From: Vibrio sp. Y2-5
GTDB lineage: Bacteria; Pseudomonadota; Gammaproteobacteria; Enterobacterales; Vibrionaceae
Direction of reading: 5' to 3'
Assembly (NCBI RefSeq): GCF_014596725.1
Contig: NZ_JACVEG010000002.1
Location: forward strand, 434,001 to 498,000
Length of the DNA: 64,000 nt
The notes beneath the pieces are model-generated. The model worked only from the letters and a program-made list of their open reading frames with translations. It was not told the origin of the DNA and did not search any database. The position numbers and the translations under genes were made by a program. Of the stretch, positions 35,780-45,310 are shown in pieces (position 1 is the stretch's first letter; every line of letters begins with the position of its first letter).

Positions 35780-36835
35780 CTAGTTCAGAGACACTTCAAC
35801 ATCGGAATGAATTTGGCAGGAGCAGGCGAGTACGAACCCGTCAGCGATTTCTTGTTCAGTTAAGGTTTCGCTACTGGTACGTGTGAAATCACCACTGGTG
35901 ACTTTGCATTTGCAAGAACCACAAATACCGCTGCGACAAGCCGCAATGACAGGTACTTTGGCACTTTCTAACGCATCAATAAGCAGGCTTCCTGTAACGA
36001 TTTTAGTCTCAGCTGCAAACGACGGTACAAATACGGTGGCATGTGCTAATGCCGCAGCTTTACTCTCGGTGTCTTCAACTTTTGGTTGTGTTGATTCAGC
36101 AGGCGTAAAGCTTTCTTGATAGAACAAGGTCATATCCATCCCCAACGCTGCTAAGTTATCTTTCATCGCTTGCATGAAGCCCACTGGGCCACACAAGAAC
36201 GCCGTTCTAGAAGCGATATCCGGGCAGTAATTGGCAAGCGCTGCTTGGGTTAAACGTCCTTCCAAGTAATTCGTGTTCGCTGCATCCTCCAGCATAATGT
36301 CGAGTATGAAACGAGGGTGCTGCTGCTCCATTTGTTGTAGCTCAGCATGATAAATCAACTGCTCTGCACAGGTTGCTGCATGAATGAAATGTATCTCTGT
36401 GCGATCTTGGTTGTCTGCCAACAATGTTTTCGCCATCGACATAACCGGTGTTATTCCGCAACCCGCACTGAGCAACAAGATCTTATCGGTATGGGGCTGT
36501 CCAATGTGAAATTGCCCAGCGGGTGGAAGTACCTGCAATGATTGACCCACTTGTAAATGGTCATTGAGATAGTTCGATACTTTACCGCCAGCAACCCTTT
36601 TCACGGTAAATTGCATTTCGGTCTGGTTTGAAAGGGAGCTGAGAGAATACGCGCGGTACTCAGTGTAGCCATCTATCTCTACCCCTAGAGTCACAAATTG
36701 CCCTGAAATGAAATTAAAGGTTTTGTCTTGTTCTTCACTGGTTAAGGTAAAACTGATGCAATCCGGCGTTTCCTGCCATCTGCTTTTACAGATTAAGCGT
36801 GCAGCGCCTTGGCTCGGCCATTGAAATTGTTCCAT
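35780..36835 (-). CDS. hcr: NADH oxidoreductase partner of hybrid-cluster protein
   Basis: 351 residues. Residues about 10-110 are an FAD-binding barrel (RAYSLSSLSN), residues about 115-235 an NAD domain (LLLSAGCGITPVMSM, FLCGPVGFM), and residues about 265-351 a 2Fe-2S ferredoxin (ACRSGICGSCKCKVTSGD plus VLACSC). It passes electrons from NADH to Hcp, the high-affinity NO reductase. It lies 54 bases after hcp in the same operon. ATG 36835 is chosen for GAAGAG at proper spacing; a start at 36841 is also possible. Confidence 0.93.
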   Translation of the reverse strand: MEQFQWPSQGAARLICKSRWQETPDCISFTLTSEEQDKTFNFISGQFVTLGVEIDGYTEYRAYSLSSLSNQTEMQFTVKRVAGGKVSNYLNDHLQVGQSLQVLPPAGQFHIGQPHTDKILLLSAGCGITPVMSMAKTLLADNQDRTEIHFIHAATCAEQLIYHAELQQMEQQHPRFILDIMLEDAANTNYLEGRLTQAALANYCPDIASRTAFLCGPVGFMQAMKDNLAALGMDMTLFYQESFTPAESTQPKVEDTESKAAALAHATVFVPSFAAETKIVTGSLLIDALESAKVPVIAACRSGICGSCKCKVTSGDFTRTSSETLTEQEIADGFVLACSCQIHSDVEVSLN

Positions 36836-36889
36836 AATCATCTCTTCAATAAGCACAGGTGGGCGATACCCACCTGTCATTAAACACAT

Positions 36890-38563
36890 TTACGCAGCGG
36901 CTTTTTCGCCAAGGATTTGCGCAAGATCTTGTTCAACAGTCGAGATGGCTCTTAGGTCGAATTTGTCCTGAATAATGGCCATTAAGTTGTCAGTAAGGAA
37001 TGCTGGTTGAGTTGGGCCGGTGTAAATACCTTTCACACCCAAAGCGAGTAAGGTAAGTAAAACCACAATGGCCTTTTGTTCAAACCAAGATAATACCAGT
37101 GTCAGAGGTAAGTCATTGACACCACAATCAAACTCTTCTGCCAGCGCTAATGCTAATTGAATCGCGGAGTAGGAGTCGTTACATTGACCAACATCGAGAA
37201 GACGAGGAATGCCGTTAATTTCACCATGTTGTTCTTTGTTAAAGCGGAATTTGCCGCAAGCGAGAGTCAATATCAGGCTGTCTTCTGGCGTTTGTTTGGT
37301 AAATTCGTTGTAGTAGTTGCGCTCTGCTTTATCGCCATCACAGCCGCCTACCAAGAAAAAGTGACTGATGTTGCCCTGTTTCACTTGATCAATCACAGCT
37401 GGTGCTGCTTCCATTAAGGCATTACGGCCGAATCCGACAGTGATCATCTGTTCAATTTCATCATGCTGGAATCCGTCCTGAGCTAATGCACATTCGATCA
37501 CTGTTGAGAAATCATCACCTTCTAAATGAGATACGCCCGGCCAGCCGACAATGCTGCGAGTGAACAGGCGATCGGCGTATTGACCGACCTCTGGATTCAG
37601 TAAGCAGTTTGATGTCATCACAATCGCACCCGGGAAGTTAGCAAACTCTTTTTGCTGGTTTTGCCAAGCACTACCGTAGTTGCCCGCCAAATGAGGGTAC
37701 TTGTTCAGCTCTGGGTAACCATGAGCAGGTAACATTTCACCATTGGTGTAGACGTTAATGCCTTTGCCTTCGGTTTGTTGCAGGATTTTTTCTAAGTCGT
37801 GCAGATCATGGCCAGAAACAAGAATGCACTTGCCTTTCTTTGTTTTAACGTTGACTTGCGTTGGTGCCGGGTGACCGAAAGTTTCCGTTTCGCCTTTATC
37901 TAATAGGGCCATGATCTTGTAGTTCATTAAGCCAATTTGCATTGAACAGTTGAGCAGTGCATTGAGATCTTGCGGTTCAGTACCTAACCAAGACATGATT
38001 TGATGATACTCAGTGTGGATCTCTACATCGCTTTGTCCTAAAACACGGGCGTGTTCTAAGTAGGCTGCTGCGCCTTTTAAGCCGTACAAGCAGAGTAAAC
38101 GCAAACCCATCACATCAGGGTCGACGGTTTCATGACCACGGTTTACTGCGGCTAAAGGTGCAAACTTTAACAATGCTTCACGATCCGTTGGAAGTTCAAA
38201 CTGAGCCGCTGGAGAGAGCTCAGGAATTGATTTGTCAGCTAACGTTGCGGCAGCTTTGACTCGCTGCTCTAAACTCTGTTTGTATTGATAAGCTTGGTTT
38301 GCGAACTCAACGATGCGCTTTTCATCAAAGTTTACGTTCGTCAGCGTTGCAAAGAAGGCTTTCGGTGCCCACTCGTCGATTTCAGTGTCGATAATTTGAT
38401 ATTCACGGCCAAGTTGAGCCCAGAATGAAACGCCTTGTAGCGTATAAACTAAAATATCTTGTAGATCAGAGACATCACTTGTTTTTCCACACATACCTTG
38501 CGAATACGCGCAACCTTTTGCGATAGGGGTTTGAATGGTTTGCTCACATTGAATACAGAACAT
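36890..38563 (-). CDS. hcp: Hybrid-cluster protein (NO / hydroxylamine reductase)
   Basis: 557 residues (E. coli 550). The N-terminal cluster motif is [20 protein letters not shown] followed by GMCGK (Cx2Cx11Cx6C), the spacing of enterobacterial-type [2Fe-2S] Hcp rather than the [4Fe-4S] form of strict anaerobes. Hybrid-cluster ligands are seen in [32 protein letters not shown] and LACGKFRF. The protein reduces NO to N2O and takes part in S-nitrosylation control in the cytosol. It is the first gene of hcp-hcr. Sigma-54 and NorR sites lie upstream, and a strong hairpin is in the leader. Confidence 0.96.
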   Translation of the reverse strand: MFCIQCEQTIQTPIAKGCAYSQGMCGKTSDVSDLQDILVYTLQGVSFWAQLGREYQIIDTEIDEWAPKAFFATLTNVNFDEKRIVEFANQAYQYKQSLEQRVKAAATLADKSIPELSPAAQFELPTDREALLKFAPLAAVNRGHETVDPDVMGLRLLCLYGLKGAAAYLEHARVLGQSDVEIHTEYHQIMSWLGTEPQDLNALLNCSMQIGLMNYKIMALLDKGETETFGHPAPTQVNVKTKKGKCILVSGHDLHDLEKILQQTEGKGINVYTNGEMLPAHGYPELNKYPHLAGNYGSAWQNQQKEFANFPGAIVMTSNCLLNPEVGQYADRLFTRSIVGWPGVSHLEGDDFSTVIECALAQDGFQHDEIEQMITVGFGRNALMEAAPAVIDQVKQGNISHFFLVGGCDGDKAERNYYNEFTKQTPEDSLILTLACGKFRFNKEQHGEINGIPRLLDVGQCNDSYSAIQLALALAEEFDCGVNDLPLTLVLSWFEQKAIVVLLTLLALGVKGIYTGPTQPAFLTDNLMAIIQDKFDLRAISTVEQDLAQILGEKAAA

Positions 38564-38594
38564 AGTTGGGGCTCCAGTGATAAGTATTAAAATT

Positions 38595-38627
38595 GGCCGC
38601 TTAACGCGAAGGGAGCGTTAAGCGGCC
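38595..38627 (-). other. 13-bp perfect hairpin in the hcp leader
   Basis: GGCCGCTTAACGC and GCGTTAAGCGGCC form a perfect stem with a seven-base loop, between the sigma-54 promoter and the hcp start, so it should be in the 5' untranslated RNA. On the transcript it is followed by AAUUUUAAU, not a full U-tract. It could be an attenuator, a stabilising hairpin or a repressor site. Confidence 0.6.
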
Positions 38628-38648
38628 TTTAAATTTCATCGCTGGTAT

Positions 38649-38664
38649 TGCAGAGAGTATGCCA
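38649..38664 (-). promoter_or_regulatory. Sigma-54 promoter of hcp-hcr
   Basis: On the minus strand TGGCATACTCTCTGCA has the -24 GG and -12 GC at the required 10-base spacing, about 86 bases before hcp. It lies downstream of the NorR-type sites, matching NorR control of sigma-54 promoters. Confidence 0.8.
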
Positions 38665-38716
38665 GTTTGTATCTTATTGATTTTATGTGGTTTTTGTTTT
38701 TTCTCTCAAAAATAAC

Positions 38717-38754
38717 GTTGTTATAAAGACATCGTGCGTTGTGATTAATACAAC
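38717..38754. promoter_or_regulatory. Two NorR-type binding sites upstream of hcp
   Basis: GTTGT-TATAAAG-ACATC (38717-38733) and GTTGT-GATTAAT-ACAAC (38738-38754) both contain the NorR core GT-N7-AC; the second is a perfect dyad. They lie about 50-90 bases upstream of the -24 element, right for an enhancer-binding protein. Confidence 0.75.
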
Positions 38755-38763
38755 GCTAAATGC

Positions 38764-40347
38764 TTATTTAGAGGATTCATAGGCTTGTACGCCCAATTTT
38801 TTGCCCATTTTGAACAAGTTACCTCTGTCCATCTGTAGAAATGCAGCCGCCTGAGACCAAACACCGTTGTTCAGTTGCAATGCATGTTCAATAAGCTGCT
38901 TTTGAAAGGCTTCTACCGCTTCGCGCATAGGCACTGAAGAGTTGGGAAGTTGAGGAGAGGCATTGCAATTCGCCTTTCCATTGGCGGATTGTTCAGACAA
39001 GTCAAAATCGTTCATAAAATGAAGAGGTTCAATCAGCTCTGATTGCGTTCTCATAGCGTGTAAGCCCGCACGCATTAAGGTGTGCTCCAGTTCCCTGACG
39101 TTACCTAACCAAGACTGCTTTTCTAATAATTGCAGTGCTTTAGGATGAATGTGTAGCGTTTTCAGGTGAAACTGACGGCGAATGTTATCCAGTATATGTC
39201 CCACTAAAACCGGAATGTCTCCTTCACGAGAGCGTAATGGAGGAACCTGAATCGGGAACACATTCAAACGGTGGAAAAGATCGGAACGAAAACGTCCTTC
39301 AGCCACTTCTTGAGCAAGGTCTCGGTTGGTGGCCGCGATGATGCGAACATCTACGATATGGTTTTTATCTGCCCCCACTCGTTGCACTTCACCTTGCTGA
39401 ATCACACGCAACAGTTTGGCTTGTAACAACAGAGGCAGTTCACCGATTTCATCAAGGAAAATCGTGCCACCGTCAGCCAGTTCAAATTTACCCGCACGTG
39501 AAGTATTGGCACCGGTAAACGCCCCTTTTACGTGTCCAAACAGTTCACTTTCAGCAATGGATTCGGGTAACGCTGCGCAGTTTACATAAACCATAGGCTT
39601 GTCACTGCGCAGGCTCTGCGCGTGAACTTGGTGAGCAACCACTTCCTTGCCCGTACCTGTTTCGCCGCTGATCAAAACCGCGTAATTTGAGTGTGCCACC
39701 ATCTCAATGTTGGCTCTGAGCCGCTTCATCTGGGGACTGACACCAACCAGTTTTCCGCCTTTGCTTCTCGCTTCGTCAATCAGCAATTGATTCACGGAAT
39801 GTTGCTGACGATTGGCTTTATTCAATGCTTCAAACAGACTGATATTGCGAATGATCCCCGCAGCGAGCGCTGCAAAGGTCTCAATGGTTTTGTCTGGAAT
39901 GCCGTTAAAAGCACCGGGTTTTGCAGCGTCCAGCGTTAGCGCACCAACCAAAGTATCGCCCACGTACAAGCTGCAACCCATGCAAGAGTGAACATCAATA
40001 CTATGGTGGATATCTTCACTCAGTAAGCCGTCAAAAGGGTCGGGCAGGCTTGAATTCTCAGGGAAACGCACCGGTTTTCGGTTGGCTAAGATCATAGCCA
40101 AACGCGGGTGAACATCAGGTAGGAAGCGTCGCCCGAAAACCTCAGAGGACAAACCGCTGATGGCAATTGGTACTAAGTGCTTTTCGTTATCGAGTGTAAA
40201 TAGAGCGCTGGCATCACAGGGAAGCAATTGTTGTAAGGCATCAATCAATTTTTGGTAGTGCTGAGTGGAAGGTTCTCCCATGTTCAGCTCTACCGCAATG
40301 TTCAACAGTACTTGTTCTATGGATGGTTTGATGACGTGTGTGTCCAT
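38764..40347 (-). CDS. norR: NO-responsive sigma-54 activator NorR
   Basis: 527 residues. Residues about 15-180 are a GAF domain that in NorR binds NO through a non-haem iron. Residues about 205-435 are the AAA+ domain with Walker [11 protein letters not shown], the sigma-54 contact loop GAFTGA and Walker [12 protein letters not shown]. The C-terminus is a Fis-type helix-turn-helix ([23 protein letters not shown]). It lies between its two likely targets, hcp-hcr downstream and the divergent nnrS. A NorR-type site 35 bases upstream of its start suggests autoregulation. Confidence 0.93.
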   Translation of the reverse strand: MDTHVIKPSIEQVLLNIAVELNMGEPSTQHYQKLIDALQQLLPCDASALFTLDNEKHLVPIAISGLSSEVFGRRFLPDVHPRLAMILANRKPVRFPENSSLPDPFDGLLSEDIHHSIDVHSCMGCSLYVGDTLVGALTLDAAKPGAFNGIPDKTIETFAALAAGIIRNISLFEALNKANRQQHSVNQLLIDEARSKGGKLVGVSPQMKRLRANIEMVAHSNYAVLISGETGTGKEVVAHQVHAQSLRSDKPMVYVNCAALPESIAESELFGHVKGAFTGANTSRAGKFELADGGTIFLDEIGELPLLLQAKLLRVIQQGEVQRVGADKNHIVDVRIIAATNRDLAQEVAEGRFRSDLFHRLNVFPIQVPPLRSREGDIPVLVGHILDNIRRQFHLKTLHIHPKALQLLEKQSWLGNVRELEHTLMRAGLHAMRTQSELIEPLHFMNDFDLSEQSANGKANCNASPQLPNSSVPMREAVEAFQKQLIEHALQLNNGVWSQAAAFLQMDRGNLFKMGKKLGVQAYESSK

Positions 40348-40381
40348 TTGGGCTTCTACGTTGCGACAAAAACGTACTGAT

Positions 40382-40398
40382 GATGTATTTATTACAAC
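40382..40398. promoter_or_regulatory. NorR-type site between norR and nnrS
   Basis: GATGT-ATTTATT-ACAAC contains GT-N7-AC and shares its right half with the perfect site near hcp. It is 53 bases upstream of the nnrS -24 element and 35 bases from the norR start. Confidence 0.65.
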
Positions 40399-40450
40399 GC
40401 TATTGTCAAGCTTTTTAAATGTAAGTTATTAAAAATCAACAACTTAAAGT

Positions 40451-40466
40451 TGGCTTAATTCGTGCT
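40451..40466 (+). promoter_or_regulatory. Sigma-54 promoter of nnrS
   Basis: TGGCTTAATTCGTGCT has GG and GC at the correct 10-base spacing, 49 bases before the nnrS ATG and downstream of the NorR-type site. Confidence 0.7.
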
Positions 40467-40514
40467 ATAGCTATTGCTTCGTTATTTAGATGTATTGCTA
40501 GGAATCGCTCGTTT

Positions 40515-41717
40515 ATGCTCAACATCACCGATAAGAGTACAGAAGATAAAGTCATCCCCGTTTTGCGCTTAGGCTTCAGACCTTTCTTTTTATTTGGCAG
40601 CGTATATTCAGTTATCGCGATCGCCATTTGGGTATATGCCTTTCAACATGGTCAGCCCGCTCAATTAAGAGTTCCTGCTTTGTGGTGGCACGTTCATGAA
40701 ATGTTTTTTGGCTTTGCCATGGCGATTGTGGCTGGTTTCTTATTGACCGCTGTTCAAAACTGGACAGGTGTGAACGGCACCAAAGACAAATGGTTAGGTG
40801 TGCTTGTTTTACTATGGATGCTGCCGAGAGTGTTGCTTTGGACAGACGTTCCGCTTTGGCTTACCTCTTCCATTGAAGCGCTGTTTCTTGCTTTAGTTGC
40901 GTATGAGATTTCGTTTCGAGTGGTGAAAGCTAAAGGCTACCGTAACCTGATCTTCTTGCCATTTTTTGTCTTGGCCATTGTGGCGAACTACGCCAGTTAC
41001 GCAACCATCAAGGGCATGCCTCCTTTCCCTTCAATTGCGGTCTGGCAGGCGATGCTGTGGTGGTTTGTACTGCTCATTTCAATTATGGGCGGGCGAGTGA
41101 TTCCGTTTTTCACCGCGCGTCGATTTAACTTCGAGAAAGCCGACACTCTTCTTTGGTTGGATGCCGCGGCCAATGTACCGTTGGTTATGTTATTTGCTTT
41201 AAGCTTTTTCCCGTTAACCAGTGAACAAGTTAGTCCAGCTATCATGCTATTCGCAGCGGCGATGCAATTGGTTCGTTGGCTACGTTGGAAGCCATGGACA
41301 ACGCTAAAAGAGCCGTTAGTGTGGTCGTTACATCTAACTTATGCCTGCATTCCTTCTGGGCTGTTTATCAAAGCGTTAGCGGAATTAAATTGGATTCCTA
41401 ACGGCCTGTTTGTATCCCACAACATGTTACACGTGATCGCTATCGGAGCGATTGGTGGGCTTATCTTATCGATGATCTCTCGTGTGACTATGGGGCATAC
41501 AGGGCGAATGATTTATCAAGGCCCAAACATGTGGTTTGCGTTTGCAGCCATCGTGCTTGCTGCTTTTGTGCGAGGTTTTGGTGTCGCTTTCTGGCCGCAG
41601 CACATGTTGCTGATGGTGGATATCGCGGCAGCGCTTTGGATCATCGCATTCACTTTATTCATCCTGAAATTTGGCACCATGCTGTTACGCCCACGAGCTG
41701 ACGGTCACCCAGGATAA
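40515..41717 (+). CDS. nnrS: NnrS-family haem-copper membrane protein
   Basis: 400 residues with about 12 membrane segments. The family opening RLGFRPFFLFGSVYSV and the His-containing ALWWHVHEMFFGFAMAIV are clear, as are GGRVIPFFTARRF, SHNMLHVIAIGAIGGLILSM and TMGHTGR. NnrS binds haem and copper in the inner membrane and lowers NO stress, in Vibrio partly by preventing dead-end iron-NO complexes. It diverges from norR and carries its own sigma-54 promoter and NorR-type site. Confidence 0.93.
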   Translation: MLNITDKSTEDKVIPVLRLGFRPFFLFGSVYSVIAIAIWVYAFQHGQPAQLRVPALWWHVHEMFFGFAMAIVAGFLLTAVQNWTGVNGTKDKWLGVLVLLWMLPRVLLWTDVPLWLTSSIEALFLALVAYEISFRVVKAKGYRNLIFLPFFVLAIVANYASYATIKGMPPFPSIAVWQAMLWWFVLLISIMGGRVIPFFTARRFNFEKADTLLWLDAAANVPLVMLFALSFFPLTSEQVSPAIMLFAAAMQLVRWLRWKPWTTLKEPLVWSLHLTYACIPSGLFIKALAELNWIPNGLFVSHNMLHVIAIGAIGGLILSMISRVTMGHTGRMIYQGPNMWFAFAAIVLAAFVRGFGVAFWPQHMLLMVDIAAALWIIAFTLFILKFGTMLLRPRADGHPG

Positions 41718-41886
41718 TCCCATCAACAGACAAACGTTCATAACCATTAGTCTTGCTCAACTATTCTTATTTCAATATGACGAATGGCTTGATGCGTTTG
41801 TTATTCAACGTTGAGACCTCAAGTTCTATAACTTGCTTATTATTAGTAACTAGATAATTACAAAGAAATTGCATAGGAAATTTCAA

Positions 41887-43077
41887 ATGAAAGAAAGTCA
41901 AAAGTCATTAGTGTTAGCCACCGTTCCTGTTTTACGAGAAAGTGGTGTCGCACTGACTAGCTATTTTTATCAACGGATGCTCAAACACAATCCCGAGCTG
42001 AAAAACGTCTTCAATCAATCACATCAAAAAACCGGCAATCAGCCTCACGCTTTAGCTATGGCAGTGCTTGCTTATGCTGAAAACATTCATGATCCTTCCG
42101 TATTGTTGTCGGTTGTTGAGCGTATAGCTCACAAACACACCAGTTTAGGTATCCGAGCTGAGCAGTATAGTATTGTCGGTAAACACCTTTTAGCTTCAAT
42201 CAAAGAAGTACTGGGTGATGCTGCAAGCGATGAATTGATCGATGCTTGGGCTGCGGCTTACCAACAGTTGGCCAATCTGTTTATTGATGTGGAATCTAAG
42301 CTTTATCAGGCATCTGTAGAAAAGGCGCAAGGCTGGACAGGGGGGCGTCCATTCCGCGTTCGCAGCAAAGTGGCAGAAAGTGAAGAAATCACTTCTTTCT
42401 ATCTTGAGCCGACAGATGGCGGAACACTACCGGTATTCAAACCGGGGCAGTACATCAGTGTTCGCGTGTTTGTCAAAGAAACGGGCCTGTATCAGCCTCG
42501 TCAGTACAGTTTGTCTCAAGCACCCAATGAGGAGACACTGCGAATTTCAATCAAAAAAGAGTCCGCGGCAGAGCACAAACCTGCTGGGCTTGTGTCTAAC
42601 CATATGCATGGAGAAATCCAACAGGGCGATGTGATTGAAGTCTCTGCACCGTATGGCGAATTTGTGCTGAATGAACAGAGCGAGCGTCCAATCGTGCTGC
42701 TGAGTGGCGGTGTGGGTATTACGCCGATGATGGCAATGAGCAGCTATCTGAATAAGAAAGATGCTCTAGGCTCAGTGCATTTCATTCATAGTGCTCGCAA
42801 CCCTCAAGTTCATGCATTTAAGTCGGTCACTGATGAGTATGCCGAAAAAGGGATGAAGGTGAACTATTTCTATGACCACGGAGCTAATCAGGACAACGGT
42901 GCACAACAAGCTCCGTTCGATCTAACTCATGTTTTGCCGCAAGATTTTACCCAAGCGGATTACTACCTGTGTGGGCCAATGGCGTTCATGTCTCATTACA
43001 TGACACAGCTTCGTCAACTAGGTGTATCGGAGACGCAAATATATGCAGAAGCGTTTGGTTCTGGTGGCGTAGCCTAA
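41887..43077 (+). CDS. hmp: Flavohaemoglobin, NO dioxygenase
   Basis: 396 residues (E. coli Hmp 396). Residues about 1-135 are the globin domain, with the distal Gln in FNQSHQKTGNQPHALA and the proximal His in ERIAHKHTSLGI. Then come an FAD barrel (RQYSLSQAP) and an NAD domain (LLSGGVGITPMMAM, YLCGPMAFM). It oxidises NO to nitrate with O2 in the cytosol. ATG 41887 follows AGGAAA; an upstream TTG would add six residues. It is 169 bases after nnrS. I find no clear sigma-54/NorR pair in front of it, so it may use another NO regulator. Confidence 0.95.
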   Translation: MKESQKSLVLATVPVLRESGVALTSYFYQRMLKHNPELKNVFNQSHQKTGNQPHALAMAVLAYAENIHDPSVLLSVVERIAHKHTSLGIRAEQYSIVGKHLLASIKEVLGDAASDELIDAWAAAYQQLANLFIDVESKLYQASVEKAQGWTGGRPFRVRSKVAESEEITSFYLEPTDGGTLPVFKPGQYISVRVFVKETGLYQPRQYSLSQAPNEETLRISIKKESAAEHKPAGLVSNHMHGEIQQGDVIEVSAPYGEFVLNEQSERPIVLLSGGVGITPMMAMSSYLNKKDALGSVHFIHSARNPQVHAFKSVTDEYAEKGMKVNYFYDHGANQDNGAQQAPFDLTHVLPQDFTQADYYLCGPMAFMSHYMTQLRQLGVSETQIYAEAFGSGGVA

Positions 43078-43084
43078 TATGAAA

Positions 43085-43112
43085 ATCCCCCAAGCCGTAA
43101 AGCTTGGGGGAT
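43085..43112. terminator. Hairpin between hmp and the convergent MFS gene
   Basis: ATCCCCCAAGC and GCTTGGGGGAT form an 11-bp stem with a six-base loop, seven bases past the hmp stop. A short T-tract exists only on the minus strand, so it may serve mainly the MFS gene. Confidence 0.65.
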
Positions 43113-43140
43113 ATGAATTACTTAATATTCAGTGTTGAAG

Positions 43141-44520
43141 TCATGATTTACCTTCTTCCTCAATATCGGCGTTGATAATGACGATGTCATCGTGGTCGCC
43201 GTCAATTTCGTCGTCTTGGTAATCACTGTCGTCCTTTTCGCTCTCTTCTTCTGCTTCAAACGAAGGTGTCATTTCTTCCTGAACGCTTTCCACATCGACA
43301 CGAGGGTCAAGTGCTACTGCAAGAGGGGAGGACACTAAGTCACCCGTGGCCATAATGTAGTCTTCCGATACGTAGACTTCGGCCTTTTTCTGGCGAGCAT
43401 TGATGTATTGCAAACGGAAAAACATCACTAAGGTACATGCAGCCATGAAGCCATAAAGCATGTTGTTGCCAAACCACTGCATGATGGTGGAAGCAATCAG
43501 TGGCCCGATAGAGGCTCCGAGACCGAATGTCAGTAAGATAGTGGCGGATAATCCTACACGCTCTCCTTGTTCAACACGCGAGTTTGCTAACGCCGTCGCC
43601 AGAGGATACAAGGTGAATCCCAAAATACCGAATAGGAAAGTCATGACCAGAGATAAATGGTTCTCATATGGCAGAACGGCAATAGCCGCCGTTAAACCAC
43701 CGAGCAATACACAGTTAATTCGAATTAGGCTGCTACGGGAAATCATGTCGGAGAGCTTACCCATAGGCCATTGAGCCAACAAACCCGCCATGATAGTCGC
43801 CGTCATGTACGTTGCAACTTGGTCTGGATGCATACCAAGGTTACTTGTGTAAGCAGGGGCAAGCCCATAGAAAGAACCGACGATCATACCGCCTATAGCC
43901 ACGGTGGTCAGTGCCTGAGGCGCTTTTTTCCAGTAGTAAGTGATTTGCAGCGGTGCAGGAACTAATGGATCTGGGTGAATTCGTTTCGTCAGCGCAATGG
44001 GCACAATACACAAAGCAAAACAGATAGCGATAAGCAGTATCGGCTCTAACCCGAGATCTGGGTAGAAGCTGATTGCGCCTTGGCCGAGAATCAACCCCAA
44101 ATAGGAGACAATCATATAGCTGGCAAATACAGCACCACGTTGGCTGTTATCTGCCTGCTCATTGAGCCAGCTTTCCAACACCATGTACTGACACATCATT
44201 CCGATACCAATGATCAGTCTGAGAATAATCCAGATTGATAAGTCATCCACCAATGCGTGCCCAAGTGCAGACGCTGTGACTATGCCAGCACTGGCGACAA
44301 AAGCACGAATGTGGCCAACTTGAGCGACCAATCGGTGTCCGATTTTAGAACCTGCAACTAGCCCTGCGTAATACGCAGACATCATGGCCCCAATCCATAA
44401 TTCAGGGACTTGCATTGCTGAAAGTCTAAGACCTAAATAGGTTGTGAGTAAGCCACTCGCTAAAACGGTGAGTAGTGTTGTGAGGTATAGTGCTGAGAAA
44501 GTACGTAGCGGGTTTGTCAT
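43141..44520 (-). CDS. MFS transporter with acidic cytosolic tail
   Basis: 459 residues. About 12 membrane segments occupy residues 1-385 (LYLTTLLTVLASGLLTTYLG, GSKIGHRLVAQVGHIRAFV as the loop 2-3 motif), resembling the YcaD-type MFS group. The last 70 residues are strongly acidic (EEESEKDDSDYQDDEIDGD), unusual for the family, perhaps a regulatory tail. The substrate is unknown. It converges with hmp. Confidence 0.85.
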   Translation of the reverse strand: MTNPLRTFSALYLTTLLTVLASGLLTTYLGLRLSAMQVPELWIGAMMSAYYAGLVAGSKIGHRLVAQVGHIRAFVASAGIVTASALGHALVDDLSIWIILRLIIGIGMMCQYMVLESWLNEQADNSQRGAVFASYMIVSYLGLILGQGAISFYPDLGLEPILLIAICFALCIVPIALTKRIHPDPLVPAPLQITYYWKKAPQALTTVAIGGMIVGSFYGLAPAYTSNLGMHPDQVATYMTATIMAGLLAQWPMGKLSDMISRSSLIRINCVLLGGLTAAIAVLPYENHLSLVMTFLFGILGFTLYPLATALANSRVEQGERVGLSATILLTFGLGASIGPLIASTIMQWFGNNMLYGFMAACTLVMFFRLQYINARQKKAEVYVSEDYIMATGDLVSSPLAVALDPRVDVESVQEEMTPSFEAEEESEKDDSDYQDDEIDGDHDDIVIINADIEEEGKS

Positions 44521-44725
44521 TTAATATCCCTAAGGTGCCTACCTGCGTTGAGTCGATTATTAGAATTTATGGAGGGGGAAAAGAGCATCTAGTTCTAATG
44601 AGTCTAACGGTTATACAACTGTTATTAAATAAGCAATTTTCTGATTTTTTTGGTTAATCGAACGTCTGTCTTTTAGGTTTATCAGCGAGCAAGCAGCTTA
44701 ACCATAACCTTAATAAGCGTTTTAT

Positions 44726-44755
44726 AAAAAGTAGGGCTGCATAACGCAGCCCTAC
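44726..44755 (-). terminator. Terminator of the SpoU methyltransferase gene
   Basis: GTAGGGCTGC / GCAGCCCTAC stem with loop ATAAC. It is preceded by AAAAA on the plus strand, giving a U-tract on the minus transcript, 37 bases past the stop. The rest of 44521-44791 shows no gene. Confidence 0.8.
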
Positions 44756-44791
44756 TTTATAGATCACAAGAGGAATCGGTGACTATGACTC

Positions 44792-45310
44792 TTAAACACC
44801 TTCTTTCACTATCAATCTGTTCTTATTGTCTCTGTTTGCCAACACTTGCTGGTGATGATCGATGTTACCCATGGTTTTTGCCATGCGGTCATACAGCACG
44901 ACATTCACTGTAGCCGCAAGGTTCATACAGCCGGTGGTCGGAACATAGACAACATGATGAGCTTTGTCGACGACCTCTTGCGGTAGAGAACCATCTTCTG
45001 GACCGAACACGTATATCGCTTTATCTGGGTGCGCAAAGTGAGGGAGTGGGACAGCGCCAATTGCCAGCTCAACGCATACGATCTCAACATCATCAGCAAT
45101 AGCTGCGGTGAGATCTTCCATTTCCACCAGACCAATTCGCTCGTGGGCATGTTTTGTATCCGTTTGGAACTTTGCGGCTCGGTTATAGCGTGTTCCGTTG
45201 TAACGAACTTGCGTTGCGTTGTAGCAACCTGCTGCGCGCAATACTGCGCCTACGTTGGTTGGGTTTTTAGGGTTATGCAGTCCAATAATGGCTGTCGACT
45301 CTGTTGTCAT
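44792..45310 (-). CDS. TrmH/SpoU-family RNA methyltransferase
   Basis: 172 residues. SPOUT fold motifs are all present: motif 1 NPTNVGAVLRAAGCY, motif 2 YVFGPEDGSLPQEVVDKA and motif 3 VPTTGCMNLAATVNVVLYDR, forming the knot that binds S-adenosylmethionine. It should 2'-O-methylate a tRNA or rRNA nucleotide. The short length without an N-terminal extension is like TrmL, but specificity cannot be assigned from this. Single gene with its own terminator. Confidence 0.87.
   Translation of the reverse strand: MTTESTAIIGLHNPKNPTNVGAVLRAAGCYNATQVRYNGTRYNRAAKFQTDTKHAHERIGLVEMEDLTAAIADDVEIVCVELAIGAVPLPHFAHPDKAIYVFGPEDGSLPQEVVDKAHHVVYVPTTGCMNLAATVNVVLYDRMAKTMGNIDHHQQVLANRDNKNRLIVKEGV

Noticed and set aside
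41718-41886. NorR/sigma-54 promoter in front of hmp
   Set aside because: TGG-containing stretches exist, but none has GG and GC at the 10-base spacing and no GT-N7-AC dyad is placed suitably.
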